Assembly (NCBI GenBank): GCA_905142475.1
Contig: LR990730.1
Coordinates: 2,914,001-2,978,000 of the forward strand
Direction of reading: 5' to 3'
DNA length: 64,000 nucleotides
DNA from: Xanthomonas hydrangeae
GTDB taxonomy: Bacteria; Pseudomonadota; Gammaproteobacteria; Xanthomonadales; Xanthomonadaceae
In this document: piece after piece, positions 30,651 to 40,228 of the stretch
Layout of the letters: each line of letters starts with the position of its first letter
Position numbering within the stretch: the stretch's first letter is position 1
Translations under genes and position numbers: made by a program
The notes under the pieces: generated by a model
The model's database searches: none
What the model saw: only the letters and a program-made list of their open reading frames with translations
What the model was told of the DNA's origin: nothing

Positions 30651-31034
30651 ATGAAGTTCCTGCTCTCGCTCCTCCCCGTCGCTGCTCTCGTCATCGTTGC
30701 TCCCACGCTTTCGGCTCAGTCGCAGGAAATGATTCCGCCGGAAATGGCCACCCGCTTCGTCGGCAAGGACGGCATGGTGTGCGGCAAGGTCGAAAAGGCC
30801 AAGTACGCGCAGAGCTCGGAAGGCGAACCCACCTTCCTGTACATGGGTGGCATGTTCCCGCGTCACACCTTCTCGGCCCGTATCGACGGCGCCAACCGCG
30901 GCAAGTTCAGCTTTGCTCCCGAATCCCTGGAAGGCAAGGACGTCTGTGTCCTCGGCAAGATCCAGCGCGACAGCTCGCGTGCCGAAATCGAAGTCAGCTC
31001 GCCGGCCAGCCTGAAGCTCGCCACCATCAAGTAA
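30651..31034 (+). CDS. Small secreted OB-fold-like protein, unknown function
   Basis: 127 aa with a clear signal peptide (MKFLLSLLPVAALVIVAPTLSA, cleavage near SAQSQ). The mature part has the pattern of a small beta-barrel: GKDGMVCGKVEKAK, PTFLYMGGMFPRHTFSARI, LEGKDVCVLGKI, AEIEVSSPASLKL, which resembles secreted OB-fold modules. Two cysteines (in VCGKV and VCVLG) could form a disulfide in the periplasm. A strong sigma-28-like promoter lies upstream, and the next MCP starts 84 bases downstream with no terminator seen between, so it is probably co-transcribed with a chemoreceptor. No function is established; a periplasmic partner of the receptor is inference. Confidence 0.85.
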   Translation: MKFLLSLLPVAALVIVAPTLSAQSQEMIPPEMATRFVGKDGMVCGKVEKAKYAQSSEGEPTFLYMGGMFPRHTFSARIDGANRGKFSFAPESLEGKDVCVLGKIQRDSSRAEIEVSSPASLKLATIK

Positions 31035-31118
31035 TCGCCTCGCACATCGCCACGCCCTCGCGCGTGGCGATCTGCTGTATGCGCTTATGCGGACTGACTT
31101 CTACGGGGAATCGTGTCA

Positions 31119-33497
31119 ATGCAATGGATCAACAATCTGAAATTGATGCCCAAGCTGATGCTGGCATTCGGCATCGTGCTGCTGATCTTGCTGGTGCAGG
31201 GGATCATCGCTTATTCGGGTCTGGCCTCGCTCAACAACGTCACCAGTGACCTGGCCGGCAACACCATGTCCAGCGTGCGCGAAGCAGGCGACCTGCGCGG
31301 CATGCTCGGCGAATACCGTAATGCTTCTTATCAAAGTCTGGTGCGCGCAAGCGACGCGGTGAAGCAGGAAGCCAAGCTCCGCGCCAAGCGGCTCGATGGC
31401 GAAATCGAAGCGACGATCAAGGGCTATCCCCGCCTGATCGAAAGCCCGGAGCAGAAGAAGCTGTTTGCGAGCTTCGTGGCAGACTGGAAGAAGGCCTCGG
31501 CCTCCTACGCCAGCGTCAACGAAATGCTCGAACTGAATCTGCCCGACGATGCCGTCGACACCTTCGTCGGCGAAACCCGCACCCTGCACAACAAGGCCAA
31601 GGATTCGCTGGCCGCGTTGATCGTCGAAGACAACCGCCTGGCACAGGCGGCCAAGAGCAAGGCCGAGAAAGTCCACGCCACCTCGGTCACCTTGAGCATG
31701 GTGGTGTTGCTGCTCGGCATCGCCGGCGGCCTGGGCCTGGCGTTTCTGTTCGCCCGTTCCATCGTCAAGAGCATGCGCGGCGCCGTCTCGACCGCCACCG
31801 AAATCGCCGGCGGCAAACTCGATGGCCAGATCAACGTGCAGGGCCAGGACGAAGTGGGCGAACTGATGCGCTCCATGCAGCGCATGCAGCGCGATCTGAA
31901 GGAACGCATCGAACGCGACCAGAAGATTGCCGACGAAAACCTGCGCATTCGCACCGCGCTGGACAAGTCCTCCACCGCCACCTTCATCACCGATACCGAT
32001 CGCATCATCATCTACGCCAACGAAGCGTTCATGAAGCTCGTCGCGCATTACGAAGGCAGCATCCGTCTGGCATCGTCGGATTTTGAAGCCAGCAAGATCA
32101 TCGGTCAGCACATCAGTTATCTCGGCCTGCCCGAGACGACTGTGCGCAAGGCCATCGCCGCACTGGAACGCGACGGCATCACCAGCTTCGAAGAACGCTA
32201 CGGCGAGTTCGTGATGACGCAGACCGTCACCGCGATCAAGAACGAGCACGGTGAAACAACCGGCGAAGTGTGCGAATGGCGCGACCGCACCATCGAAGTC
32301 CAGGTCGAAGAAGAAGTCGCCCGTATCGTGCGTGCCGCTGCCAGCGGCGACATGAGCGGCCGGGTGGAAACCGACGGCAAGCAGGGTTTCTTCCTGCAGC
32401 TGGCGCAGCAGCTCAACGGCTTGCTGGATGCCAACGCCGCCAGCCTGGAGCAGATTTCCTCGCTGCTGTCGGCGCTGTCGCGTGGCGATCTGACCGTGCG
32501 CATGCACGGCGAATTCAGCGGCGTGTTCGCGCAGATGCGTGACGATGCCAATGCCACCGCCGAGCAGCTGGCCGACATCGTCGGGCGCATCAAGGTCTCC
32601 TCCACCGCCATCAACTCGGCGGCCGGCGAGATCGCCTCGGGCAATCAGGATCTGTCGCATCGTACCGAGCAGCAGGCAGCGAATCTGGAAGAAACCGCCG
32701 CCTCCATGGAGGAGCTCACCTCCACCGTGAAGCAGAACGCCGAAAGCGCCCGTCAGGCCAACCAGCTTGCCATCGGCGCCACCGGTGTGGCCTCGCAAGG
32801 CGGCGAAGTGGTCTCGCAGGTGGTCGCCACCATGTCCGGCATCGAAGCCTCGTCCAAGAAGATCGCCGACATCATCTCCGTCATCGACGGCATCGCCTTC
32901 CAGACCAATATCCTCGCATTGAACGCGGCGGTGGAAGCGGCACGTGCCGGCGAACAGGGCCGCGGCTTTGCGGTGGTGGCCTCGGAAGTGCGCACCCTGG
33001 CGCAGCGTTCGGCCGGTGCGGCCAAGGAGATCAAGGGACTGATCGACGACTCCGTGCACAAGGTCGCCGAAGGCTCGGCACTGGTGCGCAAGGCCGGTGC
33101 GACCATGGCCGACATCGTGGCCAGCGTGCAGCGCGTGACCGACATCATGGGCGAGATCTCTGCCGCTTCGCAGGAACAGTCGGCCGGGATCGAACAGGTC
33201 AACCAGACCATCACCCAGATGGACGAAACCACCCAGCAGAACGCCGCGCTGGTGGAAGAAGCCACTGCCGCCGCACGCTCGATGGAAGAGCAGGCCGGTC
33301 ACCTGGCCGAAGCAGTCTCGGTGTTCAAGCTGGACGAGCCCGCCGCGCCGGTCGCACGCGCGCGCCCGGTGGCGGTGGCCTCACGTCCGCTCGCAGCCAA
33401 GACCGCTGCCAAACCGGCTGCACGTGCAACGGCCGCGCCTTCGCGCCAGGCCAAGCCGCAGGCCGCACTGGCCGACGGTAACTGGCAGGAGTTCTGA
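31119..33497 (+). CDS. Methyl-accepting chemotaxis protein, four-helix-bundle sensor plus PAS
   Basis: 792 aa. TM1 is at about 11-30 and a four-helix-bundle sensor at about 32-185 has [18 protein letters not shown] near the start of its first helix, resembling classic Tar/Tsr-type sensors. TM2 is at about 188-210. HAMP is followed by a PAS domain at about 273-390 ([30 protein letters not shown]), two HAMP-like repeats, and a signalling domain. It ends WQEF. GGGGAA at 31105-31110 favours ATG 31119 over the in-frame GTG at 31113, which would be only two bases away. It is the second gene of a sigma-28-like unit and is followed by a strong terminator. Confidence 0.94.
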   Translation: MQWINNLKLMPKLMLAFGIVLLILLVQGIIAYSGLASLNNVTSDLAGNTMSSVREAGDLRGMLGEYRNASYQSLVRASDAVKQEAKLRAKRLDGEIEATIKGYPRLIESPEQKKLFASFVADWKKASASYASVNEMLELNLPDDAVDTFVGETRTLHNKAKDSLAALIVEDNRLAQAAKSKAEKVHATSVTLSMVVLLLGIAGGLGLAFLFARSIVKSMRGAVSTATEIAGGKLDGQINVQGQDEVGELMRSMQRMQRDLKERIERDQKIADENLRIRTALDKSSTATFITDTDRIIIYANEAFMKLVAHYEGSIRLASSDFEASKIIGQHISYLGLPETTVRKAIAALERDGITSFEERYGEFVMTQTVTAIKNEHGETTGEVCEWRDRTIEVQVEEEVARIVRAAASGDMSGRVETDGKQGFFLQLAQQLNGLLDANAASLEQISSLLSALSRGDLTVRMHGEFSGVFAQMRDDANATAEQLADIVGRIKVSSTAINSAAGEIASGNQDLSHRTEQQAANLEETAASMEELTSTVKQNAESARQANQLAIGATGVASQGGEVVSQVVATMSGIEASSKKIADIISVIDGIAFQTNILALNAAVEAARAGEQGRGFAVVASEVRTLAQRSAGAAKEIKGLIDDSVHKVAEGSALVRKAGATMADIVASVQRVTDIMGEISAASQEQSAGIEQVNQTITQMDETTQQNAALVEEATAAARSMEEQAGHLAEAVSVFKLDEPAAPVARARPVAVASRPLAAKTAAKPAARATAAPSRQAKPQAALADGNWQEF

Positions 33498-33512
33498 TTC
33501 ACCGCCGTCACC

Positions 33513-33548
33513 CACACCGCCCCGGCCAAGCCGGGGCGGTGTGTTTCT
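33513..33548 (+). terminator. Rho-independent terminator
   Basis: A perfect 13-base GC-rich stem CACACCGCCCCGG/CCGGGGCGGTGTG with a 5-base loop, then TTTCT, 15 bases after the MCP stop. Confidence 0.9.
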
Positions 33549-33683
33549 AGGGTGTATTTCTGCCCTCTGTTGCGACGCGCAGCTGCGCCCTCATCCCCTG
33601 CTGCCGGCGCCATGCCGCAGCGCCATGCTCGACAGATCCTCGGCAACCGGCCCCAACCGCCCGCGACGGCGCAGATTGGTGCT

Positions 33684-33710
33684 TCAGTTGCATGACCACA
33701 TGGCCGATAT
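33684..33710 (+). promoter_or_regulatory. FliA promoter for the cheR operon
   Basis: TCAGTTGC-N11-GCCGATAT, 28 bases before cheR. The -10 is near-consensus and the spacing is exact. Confidence 0.6.
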
Positions 33711-33738
33711 CCAGTACTAGCTAACGACGCGTACGGAT

Positions 33739-34602
33739 ATGACGACCACCTCGACTTCCGCTTCAGACACACGCGAATTTGATTTTGGCGACCGCGATTT
33801 CAAACGCGTTTGCGATCTGATCTATCAGCGTGTCGGCATCGCCCTGGCTCCGGCCAAGCGCGACATGGTGTATGGCCGGCTGTCGCGTCGTCTGCGCGTG
33901 CTCGGTCTGCGCTCTTTCCGCGACTACATCGACCAGCTCGAAGCAGGCAACGACGAGGAAGAATGGCAGGCGTTCACCAACGCGCTGACCACCAACCTGA
34001 CCTCGTTCTTCCGCGAGCCGCATCACTTCGACAAGCTGCGCGAAGAACTGCAAAAGCGTGCCTCGCAGGCACCGCTGAAGATCTGGTCGTGTGCGGCCTC
34101 CACCGGTGAGGAACCCTACTCCATCGCCATCACCGCCTGCGAAGCCTTCGGCTCGCTGACGCCACCGGTGAGCATCATCGCCACCGACGTCGATACCCAG
34201 GTGCTGGAAACCGCCTCGCGCGGCGTCTACGCCATCGACCGCGTCGCCTCGCTGGATGCATCGATCAAGCGCAAGTATTTCCAGCGCGGCAGCGGCCCCA
34301 ACGAAGGCAAGTGCCGGGTCATTCCGGCGCTGCGCCAGCTCATCGAATACAAGCAGTTGAATCTGCTGTCGCCGCGCTACGACGTCGGCGGCCCGTATGC
34401 GGCGCTGTTCTGCCGCAACGTGATGATCTATTTCGACAAGCCCACCCAGCGCGGCATCCTGTCGCGTCTGGTCAGCCACATGGGCGACGACGGCCTGCTC
34501 TACACCGGGCACTCGGAGAACTACCTGCACGCGGCCGACCTGATCCAGCCGTGCGGGCGCACGCTGTATCGGCGCGCTCCGCGCGCGGGAGCCGCTACAT
34601 GA
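33739..34602 (+). CDS. cheR: Chemotaxis protein methyltransferase CheR
   Basis: 287 aa. Transfers methyl groups from S-adenosylmethionine to glutamates of the MCP signalling helices. An N-terminal helical domain (about 10-85) precedes the Rossmann methyltransferase domain with [17 protein letters not shown] (SAM binding), [14 protein letters not shown] and FCRNVMIYF, then LYTGHSENY. The length is normal for the family. It is the first gene of a tight operon: its stop overlaps the cheD start by four bases. Seven receptors in this window end in an xWxxF peptide that fits recruitment of this type of enzyme. Confidence 0.97.
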   Translation: MTTTSTSASDTREFDFGDRDFKRVCDLIYQRVGIALAPAKRDMVYGRLSRRLRVLGLRSFRDYIDQLEAGNDEEEWQAFTNALTTNLTSFFREPHHFDKLREELQKRASQAPLKIWSCAASTGEEPYSIAITACEAFGSLTPPVSIIATDVDTQVLETASRGVYAIDRVASLDASIKRKYFQRGSGPNEGKCRVIPALRQLIEYKQLNLLSPRYDVGGPYAALFCRNVMIYFDKPTQRGILSRLVSHMGDDGLLYTGHSENYLHAADLIQPCGRTLYRRAPRAGAAT

Positions 34603-35195
34603 GTACCGCTGTGCAGGTCGACGATGTCATGCGCTACCGCGACTCGCGGTTCCAGACCATCACCGCCAAGCTGCTGCCCACCCAATACCTGGTGGTGGAC
34701 GACGACACCGCGTTGACGACCACCTTGGGATCGTGCGTTGCGGCCTGTCTTCGCGACCCGGTGTTGAAGATCGGCGGCATGAACCATTTCCTGCTGCCGG
34801 AAGGCCAGGTTGGCGATGGCGCACCCGCGCGCTACGGCAGTTATGCGATGGAGTTGCTGATCAACGACATGCTCAAGCGCGGCGCGCATCGCAAGCGGAT
34901 CGAAGCCAAGGTCTTCGGTGGCGCCAACGTGCTCAAGGGCTTCACCAGCAACCCGGTGGGCACCCGCAACGCCGAGTTCGTGCGCCAGTACCTGTTGGCC
35001 GAGCACATCCCCATCATTGCCGAAGATCTGTGCGGCATCCATCCGCGCAAGGTCTGGTTCTTCCCGACGACCGGACGCGTTGTCGTGCAGCGGTTGCCGC
35101 ACGCACACGAAGCCGAAGTCGCCGCTACCGAATCTGCCGTGCGCGCCCGTCTGTCCAAAGCACCGGTCACCGGTGGAGTGGAGTTGTTCGAATGA
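34599..35195 (+). CDS. cheD: Chemoreceptor glutamine deamidase CheD
   Basis: 198 aa. CheD deamidates specific receptor glutamines to methylatable glutamates. The catalytic Cys (C46 in [11 protein letters not shown]) and His (H63 in GGMNHFLLP) are present, as is the conserved [11 protein letters not shown] block. It overlaps cheR and cheB by ATGA junctions, indicating translational coupling. CheD with CheB and CheR gives a full adaptation module for the receptors upstream. Confidence 0.96.
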   Translation: MSTAVQVDDVMRYRDSRFQTITAKLLPTQYLVVDDDTALTTTLGSCVAACLRDPVLKIGGMNHFLLPEGQVGDGAPARYGSYAMELLINDMLKRGAHRKRIEAKVFGGANVLKGFTSNPVGTRNAEFVRQYLLAEHIPIIAEDLCGIHPRKVWFFPTTGRVVVQRLPHAHEAEVAATESAVRARLSKAPVTGGVELFE

Positions 35196-36268
35196 CGCTG
35201 GAAACCCCTGTTCGCGTATTGATCGTCGACGACTCGGCGGTGGTGCGTCAGATGCTGACCGAGATCCTGTCGCGCGATGCCGGCATCGAAGTGATCGGCT
35301 CGGCCGCCGACCCGATCCTGGCGCGCGAAAAGATCAAACGCCTCAATCCGGACGTGATCACGCTGGATGTGGAAATGCCGCGCATGGACGGCCTGGTGTT
35401 CCTGGAAAACCTGATGCGCCTGCGCCCCACCCCGGTGGTGATGATTTCATCGCTGACCGAGCGTGGCGCCGACACCACCTTGCAGGCCTTGTCGCTGGGC
35501 GCGGTGGATTTCATCTCCAAGCCCAAGATCGATGTCGCACGCGGGCTGGAAGGCTATGCCGAAGAAATCGTCAGCAAGGTCAAGATGGCCTCCAAGGCCA
35601 AGGTCAGCGCGCTCAATCGCCCCAGCGCGCCCAAGGTCACCCTGGACATGCAGGCCGCGCCGGTGGCCGGCAGCGCCCTGCGCTTCCGCACCACCGACCG
35701 CCTGATCGCGATCGGCGCCTCGGCCGGCGGCACTGAAGCCCTGCGCGTGGTGCTCGAACACATGCCCGCCGATGCACCGGCGGTGGTCATGACCCAGCAC
35801 TTGCCGGCCAGCTTCAGCACCGCCTTTGCCGAGCGCCTCAACCGTCATTCGGCCATGTCGGTGCGCGAAGCCAGCGATGGCGAAGCGATCCTGCCCGGCC
35901 ACGCCTATCTGCCGCCCGGCGGCCAGCATCTGCGCATCATCCGCGACGGTGCCCGCTGGCGCTGCCGCATCGACGACGGCCCGCCGGTCAATCGCCACAA
36001 GCCGGCAGTGGACGTGCTGTTCCGTTCGGTCGCCGCCAACGCCGGCCCGAATGCGGTCGGTGCGATCCTCACCGGCATGGGTGACGACGGCGCACGCGGC
36101 CTGCTGGAAATGCTGCAGGCCGGCGCGCCCACGCTGGTGCAGGACGAAGCCAGCAGCGTGGTGTGGGGCATGCCCGGTGCTGCCTACAAGCTGGGCGCCG
36201 CGCAGGAAGTAGTGCCGCTGGACCGCGTTGCCGAGCGTTTGATCGCGCTGTCGGCGCAGGCACGCTGA
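35192..36268 (+). CDS. cheB: Chemotaxis response regulator methylesterase CheB
   Basis: 358 aa. It removes receptor methyl groups (and can deamidate) when phosphorylated by CheA. The receiver domain at about 7-125 has acidic residues near VDDS, the phosphoacceptor D59 ([13 protein letters not shown]) and K110. After a linker, the methylesterase domain has catalytic S177 (GASAGGTEA), H203 (MTQHLP) and D299 (GMGDDGA). It starts inside the cheD stop codon and is followed after six bases by a c-di-GMP gene. Confidence 0.97.
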   Translation: MTLETPVRVLIVDDSAVVRQMLTEILSRDAGIEVIGSAADPILAREKIKRLNPDVITLDVEMPRMDGLVFLENLMRLRPTPVVMISSLTERGADTTLQALSLGAVDFISKPKIDVARGLEGYAEEIVSKVKMASKAKVSALNRPSAPKVTLDMQAAPVAGSALRFRTTDRLIAIGASAGGTEALRVVLEHMPADAPAVVMTQHLPASFSTAFAERLNRHSAMSVREASDGEAILPGHAYLPPGGQHLRIIRDGARWRCRIDDGPPVNRHKPAVDVLFRSVAANAGPNAVGAILTGMGDDGARGLLEMLQAGAPTLVQDEASSVVWGMPGAAYKLGAAQEVVPLDRVAERLIALSAQAR

Positions 36269-36274
36269 TCCGGC

Positions 36275-38617
36275 ATGAGCGCCCTGCCCCCGTCTCCGAC
36301 CGACCAGGCGGAGGTTCCCGGCGAACCGGGAACCACGCCGGTCGCTGCTGCGGATTCAACGGTAGATAGCGCGACAGAACTTGGTGCACTCGACACACCG
36401 TCGATCAAGGCCGGCCCGGTCACTGCCGGCATGGGCAAACCCGACGAACGCCCCGATGCCACGCGCTCGCGCCTGTTGGCCGAAGCGCTGGATGGCAGCA
36501 GCAGTGCGATCCTGATCTGCGATCTGCAATCGCACCTGCTGTATGCCAACGACGGCTTCCAGCGCATGTTCGGCTATACCGAGGCCGAACTGGTCGGCAA
36601 GCGTCCCTCGGACGTGCTCACCCGCGCGCAAAGCGACCAGGGCGAGGTGGCGCGCATCCGCGATCGTGCCGACGCCTTGCAGCAGACCCAGGCCGACCTG
36701 CTGGTCTATCGCAAGGACGGCACGCCGCTGTGGATCTCGCTCAACTTCAATCCGATCTACGACGCCAGGCATCTGCCATCGCATTACGTGGCGGTGCTGA
36801 CCGACATCACCGACACCAAGATGCACGAGGTGCTGCAGCACCGCGTGCTCGAGGCGCTGGTGCAGGAGCGCCCGCTGATCGAGGTGATGACCTTGATCTG
36901 CACCGAGGTCGAACGCATCGCACCGGACGTGCTGGCCACGGTGATGAGCGCGGACAACCAGGGCTGCCTGCATTCGCTGGCCGCCCCCAGCCTGCCGCCC
37001 GAATACGCCGATGCGGTCAACGGGTTGAAGATCGCGCCGGGCGCAGGCGCCTGCGGTACCGCCGCCTGGCGTGGCCGCGCGGTCATGGTGGAAGACATCG
37101 CCACCGACCCGCTGTTCGCACCGTACCGCGACCTGCTGCTGCCGATGGGCCTGCGCGCCTGCTGGAGCACGCCGATCCGCTCCAACAGCTCGCGCGTGCT
37201 CGGCACCTTCGCGCTGTATTACCGCAAGGCGCAACGTGCCGATGCCTGGCATGTGCGGCTCACCGATCTGTGCCAACAGTTGTGCACGCTGGCGCTGGAA
37301 CGCGAACAGATCCGCCAACGCGTGCATCAGCTCGCGTTCTACGATGCGCTGACCGGCCTGCCCAACCGCATCATGTTCAGCGCACGCGCCGAGCAGGCGT
37401 TGACGCAGGCCGAATACGCCAGCGAACCGGCCGCGTTGATGTTCATCAACATCGACCGCTTCAAGCTGATCAATGACAGCCAGGGCCACGCCGCAGGCGA
37501 TGGCCTGTTGCGCGACATCGCATTACGCATCGGCGAACAACTCACCGCCACCGCCATGCTGGCGCGCCTGGCCGGCGACGAATTCGCGCTCGCCCTGCCG
37601 CAATGCAGTGCCGAACAGGCCAGTGCCGCCGCGGAGCGGCTGCTCTGCACCATCGCCGTGCCGTTGCCGGTCGGCCACATGACCGTGCATCCATCTGCCA
37701 GCGTGGGCGTGGCGATGTTTCCCGAGGACGGTCGCGACATCAACATCCTGTTGCGGCATGCCGATCTGGCGATGAATCGCGCCAAGCAGGAAGGCGGTGG
37801 ACGGTTCCGCTTCTTCAGCGCCGACATGAATCGCATGGCGCAGGAGCGCGTTGCGCTGGAAGCGGAGCTGCGCCAGGCCATCGGCCGCGATCAGTTGCAA
37901 CTGCACTATCAACCGCAGCTGCACAGCGCCGCACCGCACGCGCTGTATGGCGTGGAAGCGCTGCTGCGCTGGAACCACCCGCAACTCGGCGCGGTGTCGC
38001 CGGCACGGTTTCTGCCCGTGGCCGAAGAACAAGGCATGATGCCGCAGCTCAACGATTGGGTACTGCGCCGCGCCTGCCAGCAGGTCGCCGACTGGCGCCA
38101 ACGCGGCGTACCGGTGGCCCGTGTATCGGTGAATCTGTCGGCCAGCAGTTTCGAAAGTCCGCGCATGCTCAGCGACCTGCTCAGACTCATCGCCGACATG
38201 GGCGTGCTGCCCTCCGATCTCACATTGGAAATGACCGAAAGCGTGATGCTCTCGGGGCAACCCGGCGTGCTGGAAAACCTGCACGCCATCCGCGAAGCCG
38301 GCATCTCGTTATCGCTGGACGACTTCGGCACCGGCTATTCAAGCCTGAGCCATCTACATCGTCTGCCGATCGACGAACTCAAGCTGGACATGAGCTTCGT
38401 GCGCGATATCGAACACAGCGAAGACGCTCGCGCGCTCACCACCTCGGTGCTGCGCATCGGCGAGCATCTGCGCAAGCATGTGGTTGCAGAAGGCGTGGAA
38501 AACGAAGCGCAGCGCTTGTTCCTCGCCGACCTGGGCTGCGAAGTGCTGCAGGGCTATCTGTTCTCACGGCCGCTGCCGGCTGCAGCATTGGAAGCCTGGT
38601 TGGGCGCGCAGCCTTAG
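36275..38617 (+). CDS. PAS-GAF-GGDEF-EAL protein, likely c-di-GMP phosphodiesterase
   Basis: 780 aa, soluble. An unstructured N-terminus (1-65) is followed by PAS (about 70-185) and GAF (about 190-345, GACGTAAWRGRAVMVEDIA). The GGDEF domain (about 350-520) has AGDEF at 434-438, and its activity is uncertain. The EAL domain (about 530-775) keeps the catalytic set: E561-A-L in VEALLRW, N620, TES at 654-656, DDFGTGYSS at 682-690, KLD at 703-705, E739/E742 and QGYLF. Hydrolysis of c-di-GMP is therefore likely, with PAS/GAF sensing an input and AGDEF possibly an allosteric GTP site. It lies six bases after cheB, so it is the last gene of the chemotaxis adaptation operon. Confidence 0.93.
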   Translation: MSALPPSPTDQAEVPGEPGTTPVAAADSTVDSATELGALDTPSIKAGPVTAGMGKPDERPDATRSRLLAEALDGSSSAILICDLQSHLLYANDGFQRMFGYTEAELVGKRPSDVLTRAQSDQGEVARIRDRADALQQTQADLLVYRKDGTPLWISLNFNPIYDARHLPSHYVAVLTDITDTKMHEVLQHRVLEALVQERPLIEVMTLICTEVERIAPDVLATVMSADNQGCLHSLAAPSLPPEYADAVNGLKIAPGAGACGTAAWRGRAVMVEDIATDPLFAPYRDLLLPMGLRACWSTPIRSNSSRVLGTFALYYRKAQRADAWHVRLTDLCQQLCTLALEREQIRQRVHQLAFYDALTGLPNRIMFSARAEQALTQAEYASEPAALMFINIDRFKLINDSQGHAAGDGLLRDIALRIGEQLTATAMLARLAGDEFALALPQCSAEQASAAAERLLCTIAVPLPVGHMTVHPSASVGVAMFPEDGRDINILLRHADLAMNRAKQEGGGRFRFFSADMNRMAQERVALEAELRQAIGRDQLQLHYQPQLHSAAPHALYGVEALLRWNHPQLGAVSPARFLPVAEEQGMMPQLNDWVLRRACQQVADWRQRGVPVARVSVNLSASSFESPRMLSDLLRLIADMGVLPSDLTLEMTESVMLSGQPGVLENLHAIREAGISLSLDDFGTGYSSLSHLHRLPIDELKLDMSFVRDIEHSEDARALTTSVLRIGEHLRKHVVAEGVENEAQRLFLADLGCEVLQGYLFSRPLPAAALEAWLGAQP

Positions 38618-39183
38618 AGCGGCCGACCCTGTACTTCGTGGCCATCAGACGAGCGCCGCTGTTGCTCGATGCGGCATGTACCACGCGTACGTACCAATTC
38701 TGAGTGCGCCGTCCACGCTCACGTGCCCCTTGCTCGCGACGTTTGGTCAGCCACTGCAAGGCGGTGAGATCTCGATCATCTTCGGAAGCTTGGATGCTAT
38801 GCATGCGTAGGCTGCAGAGCGGTTGATCTGCGGATTGGCTGCAAGTCCCTTGGCTGCAGGGCCGTTGCTTTGGCTGCAGGGCCCTTGCCCGCCCACCATC
38901 GCGGGACACGCCGCAAGTACATCCATGTAGGCTCTTACGCGGCATCCATGCCGCGTAAGGTCCCGCGACGGTGGGCGGGCAAGGACCAGTCGAGATGGTC
39001 GGTGTGCGTGGTGCAAGCGATGCATGACGGGCGGTGTTCGGATAACGCCGTGGCCAATCAGCTTCGCAACGCAAAACGCAACGCGACTACAGGCAGGCTT
39101 TCATCCAACCACCGACCAACTCCCTGGTGAGGACACCGCGCGCCCGACCTACGTCGCTTAGGACCATCCTTCTGAGCGCTGCC
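38618..39183. other. 566-base intergenic region with palindromic repeat
   Basis: No supported gene. Apart from repeat copy C (38873-39007) it contains an imperfect direct repeat of TTGGCTGCAGGGCC just before that element (38850-38884), and GAGGACACCGCGC at 39128, a motif also found beside the other repeat copies (about 28340 and 61290). Confidence 0.5.
38873..39007. repeat. Nested palindromic repeat, copy C
   Basis: Arms TTGCCCGCCCACCATCGCGG and the matching CGCGACGGTGGGCGGGCAA enclose the asymmetric segment GACACGCCGCAAGTACATCC and the palindrome TTACGCGGCATCCATGCCGC-GTAA. The orientation is opposite to copies A and B. It lies between two convergent genes. Confidence 0.85.
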
Positions 39184-40032
39184 TCAAGCGTACATCGCGG
39201 CATTCACGCCAACACCTTGCCCCACTGTCCGCTTCAACCAACCCAACAACTGCGCAGTAACGAACGCCGGATTCTCCAGCGACGCGATATGCCCGGCATC
39301 GGGCACCAACTCGTAATCGCAGCCGATCACTTCGGCCATCAGCCATAGCTCTTCAGGCGGGCGCGGAATATCGTATTCGCCGCCCAGCAAGAACGTGTTC
39401 GCGGGGTTCAGCGCCGACATCGCCTCCAAACGATCGGCACGCCCGAAGATCAACCTGCCCATCGGCACCACCGATGCGCGCAGCTGCTCGGCCGACATCG
39501 CCGCCAATCGTTGTGCAAACGCAGCCGGCAGCGCGGAATTCAGATCGATCCCGGGACGGAAAAAGATCGGCACGATCGCCTCGATCAACGCAGGCGTCAC
39601 CTGCCCTGCCGCTTCGATCGCATCGAGCAGACCGAAATAACGCGTTTGCGTGGCCTGCGGCTCTGCACCCAGGAAGGTATCCATCAACACCAGGCTGCGC
39701 ACGCGCTCCGGCGCAAGCAACGCGAGCTCTGCGCCCCACATGCCACCGACCGACAAACCGACCACCGCGCAGTGCGGCAGTTCCAATTCATCCAGCAACA
39801 GCAGCATCTGCTCGGCAAGATCGCCAACCGTCTGGGTGCCCGCCGGCAATGCTGCCGATTGTCCGTGTCCCCACAACTCGGGAACGATGACCCGATAGTG
39901 CTGCGAAAGCGCCTGGATCTGCGGCTCCCACATGGCCGCATCCCAGAGGTAACTGTGGCCAAGCAACACCGGAAACCCTTGACCGTACTGTGCGTAGTGC
40001 AGCGTTTGACCAGCGATCGTGCAAATAGGCAT
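39184..40032 (-). CDS. Alpha/beta-hydrolase fold protein
   Basis: 282 aa, cytoplasmic, no signal peptide. It has the fold landmarks of an alpha/beta hydrolase: oxyanion-loop region LGHSYLWDAAMW, PELWGHGQS, the nucleophile elbow GLSVGG with S94, and a C-terminal DAGHIASLENP bearing the catalytic His. It resembles the esterase/lactonase-type family (MhpC-like). The substrate cannot be told. It runs opposite to the chemotaxis operon and in the same direction as acnB, but is separated from acnB by a terminator. Confidence 0.85.
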   Translation of the reverse strand: MPICTIAGQTLHYAQYGQGFPVLLGHSYLWDAAMWEPQIQALSQHYRVIVPELWGHGQSAALPAGTQTVGDLAEQMLLLLDELELPHCAVVGLSVGGMWGAELALLAPERVRSLVLMDTFLGAEPQATQTRYFGLLDAIEAAGQVTPALIEAIVPIFFRPGIDLNSALPAAFAQRLAAMSAEQLRASVVPMGRLIFGRADRLEAMSALNPANTFLLGGEYDIPRPPEELWLMAEVIGCDYELVPDAGHIASLENPAFVTAQLLGWLKRTVGQGVGVNAAMYA

Positions 40033-40175
40033 TGGAAATCATGAGAGCCATGGGAGCGGCGCCACTCTAGTCCCCTGCACTTCGGATTTTTGTTGCAACG
40101 CGACAGGCGAGTTAACTGCTATTGGCTTTAACTTCCGGCATCGTGCAGGCAAAGCGAAGTGACCGCCCGAATAAC

Positions 40176-40206
40176 GAAAAACGCCCGGCATTGCCGGGCG
40201 TTTTCG
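40176..40206 (-). terminator. Rho-independent terminator of acnB
   Basis: GAAAAACGCCCGGCA/TTGCCGGGCGTTTTC: a near-perfect stem with T-runs on both strands, about 23 bases past the acnB stop. It can act in either direction. Confidence 0.9.
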
Positions 40207-40228
40207 AACACCTGATCAACTCTCTGAA

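Noticed and set aside
1100-33300. Recurrent identical blocks considered as CRISPR or phage-type repeats
   Set aside because: They are coding sequence for the MCP signalling domain, spaced 2-3 kb apart. No short regularly spaced repeats with unique spacers were seen.
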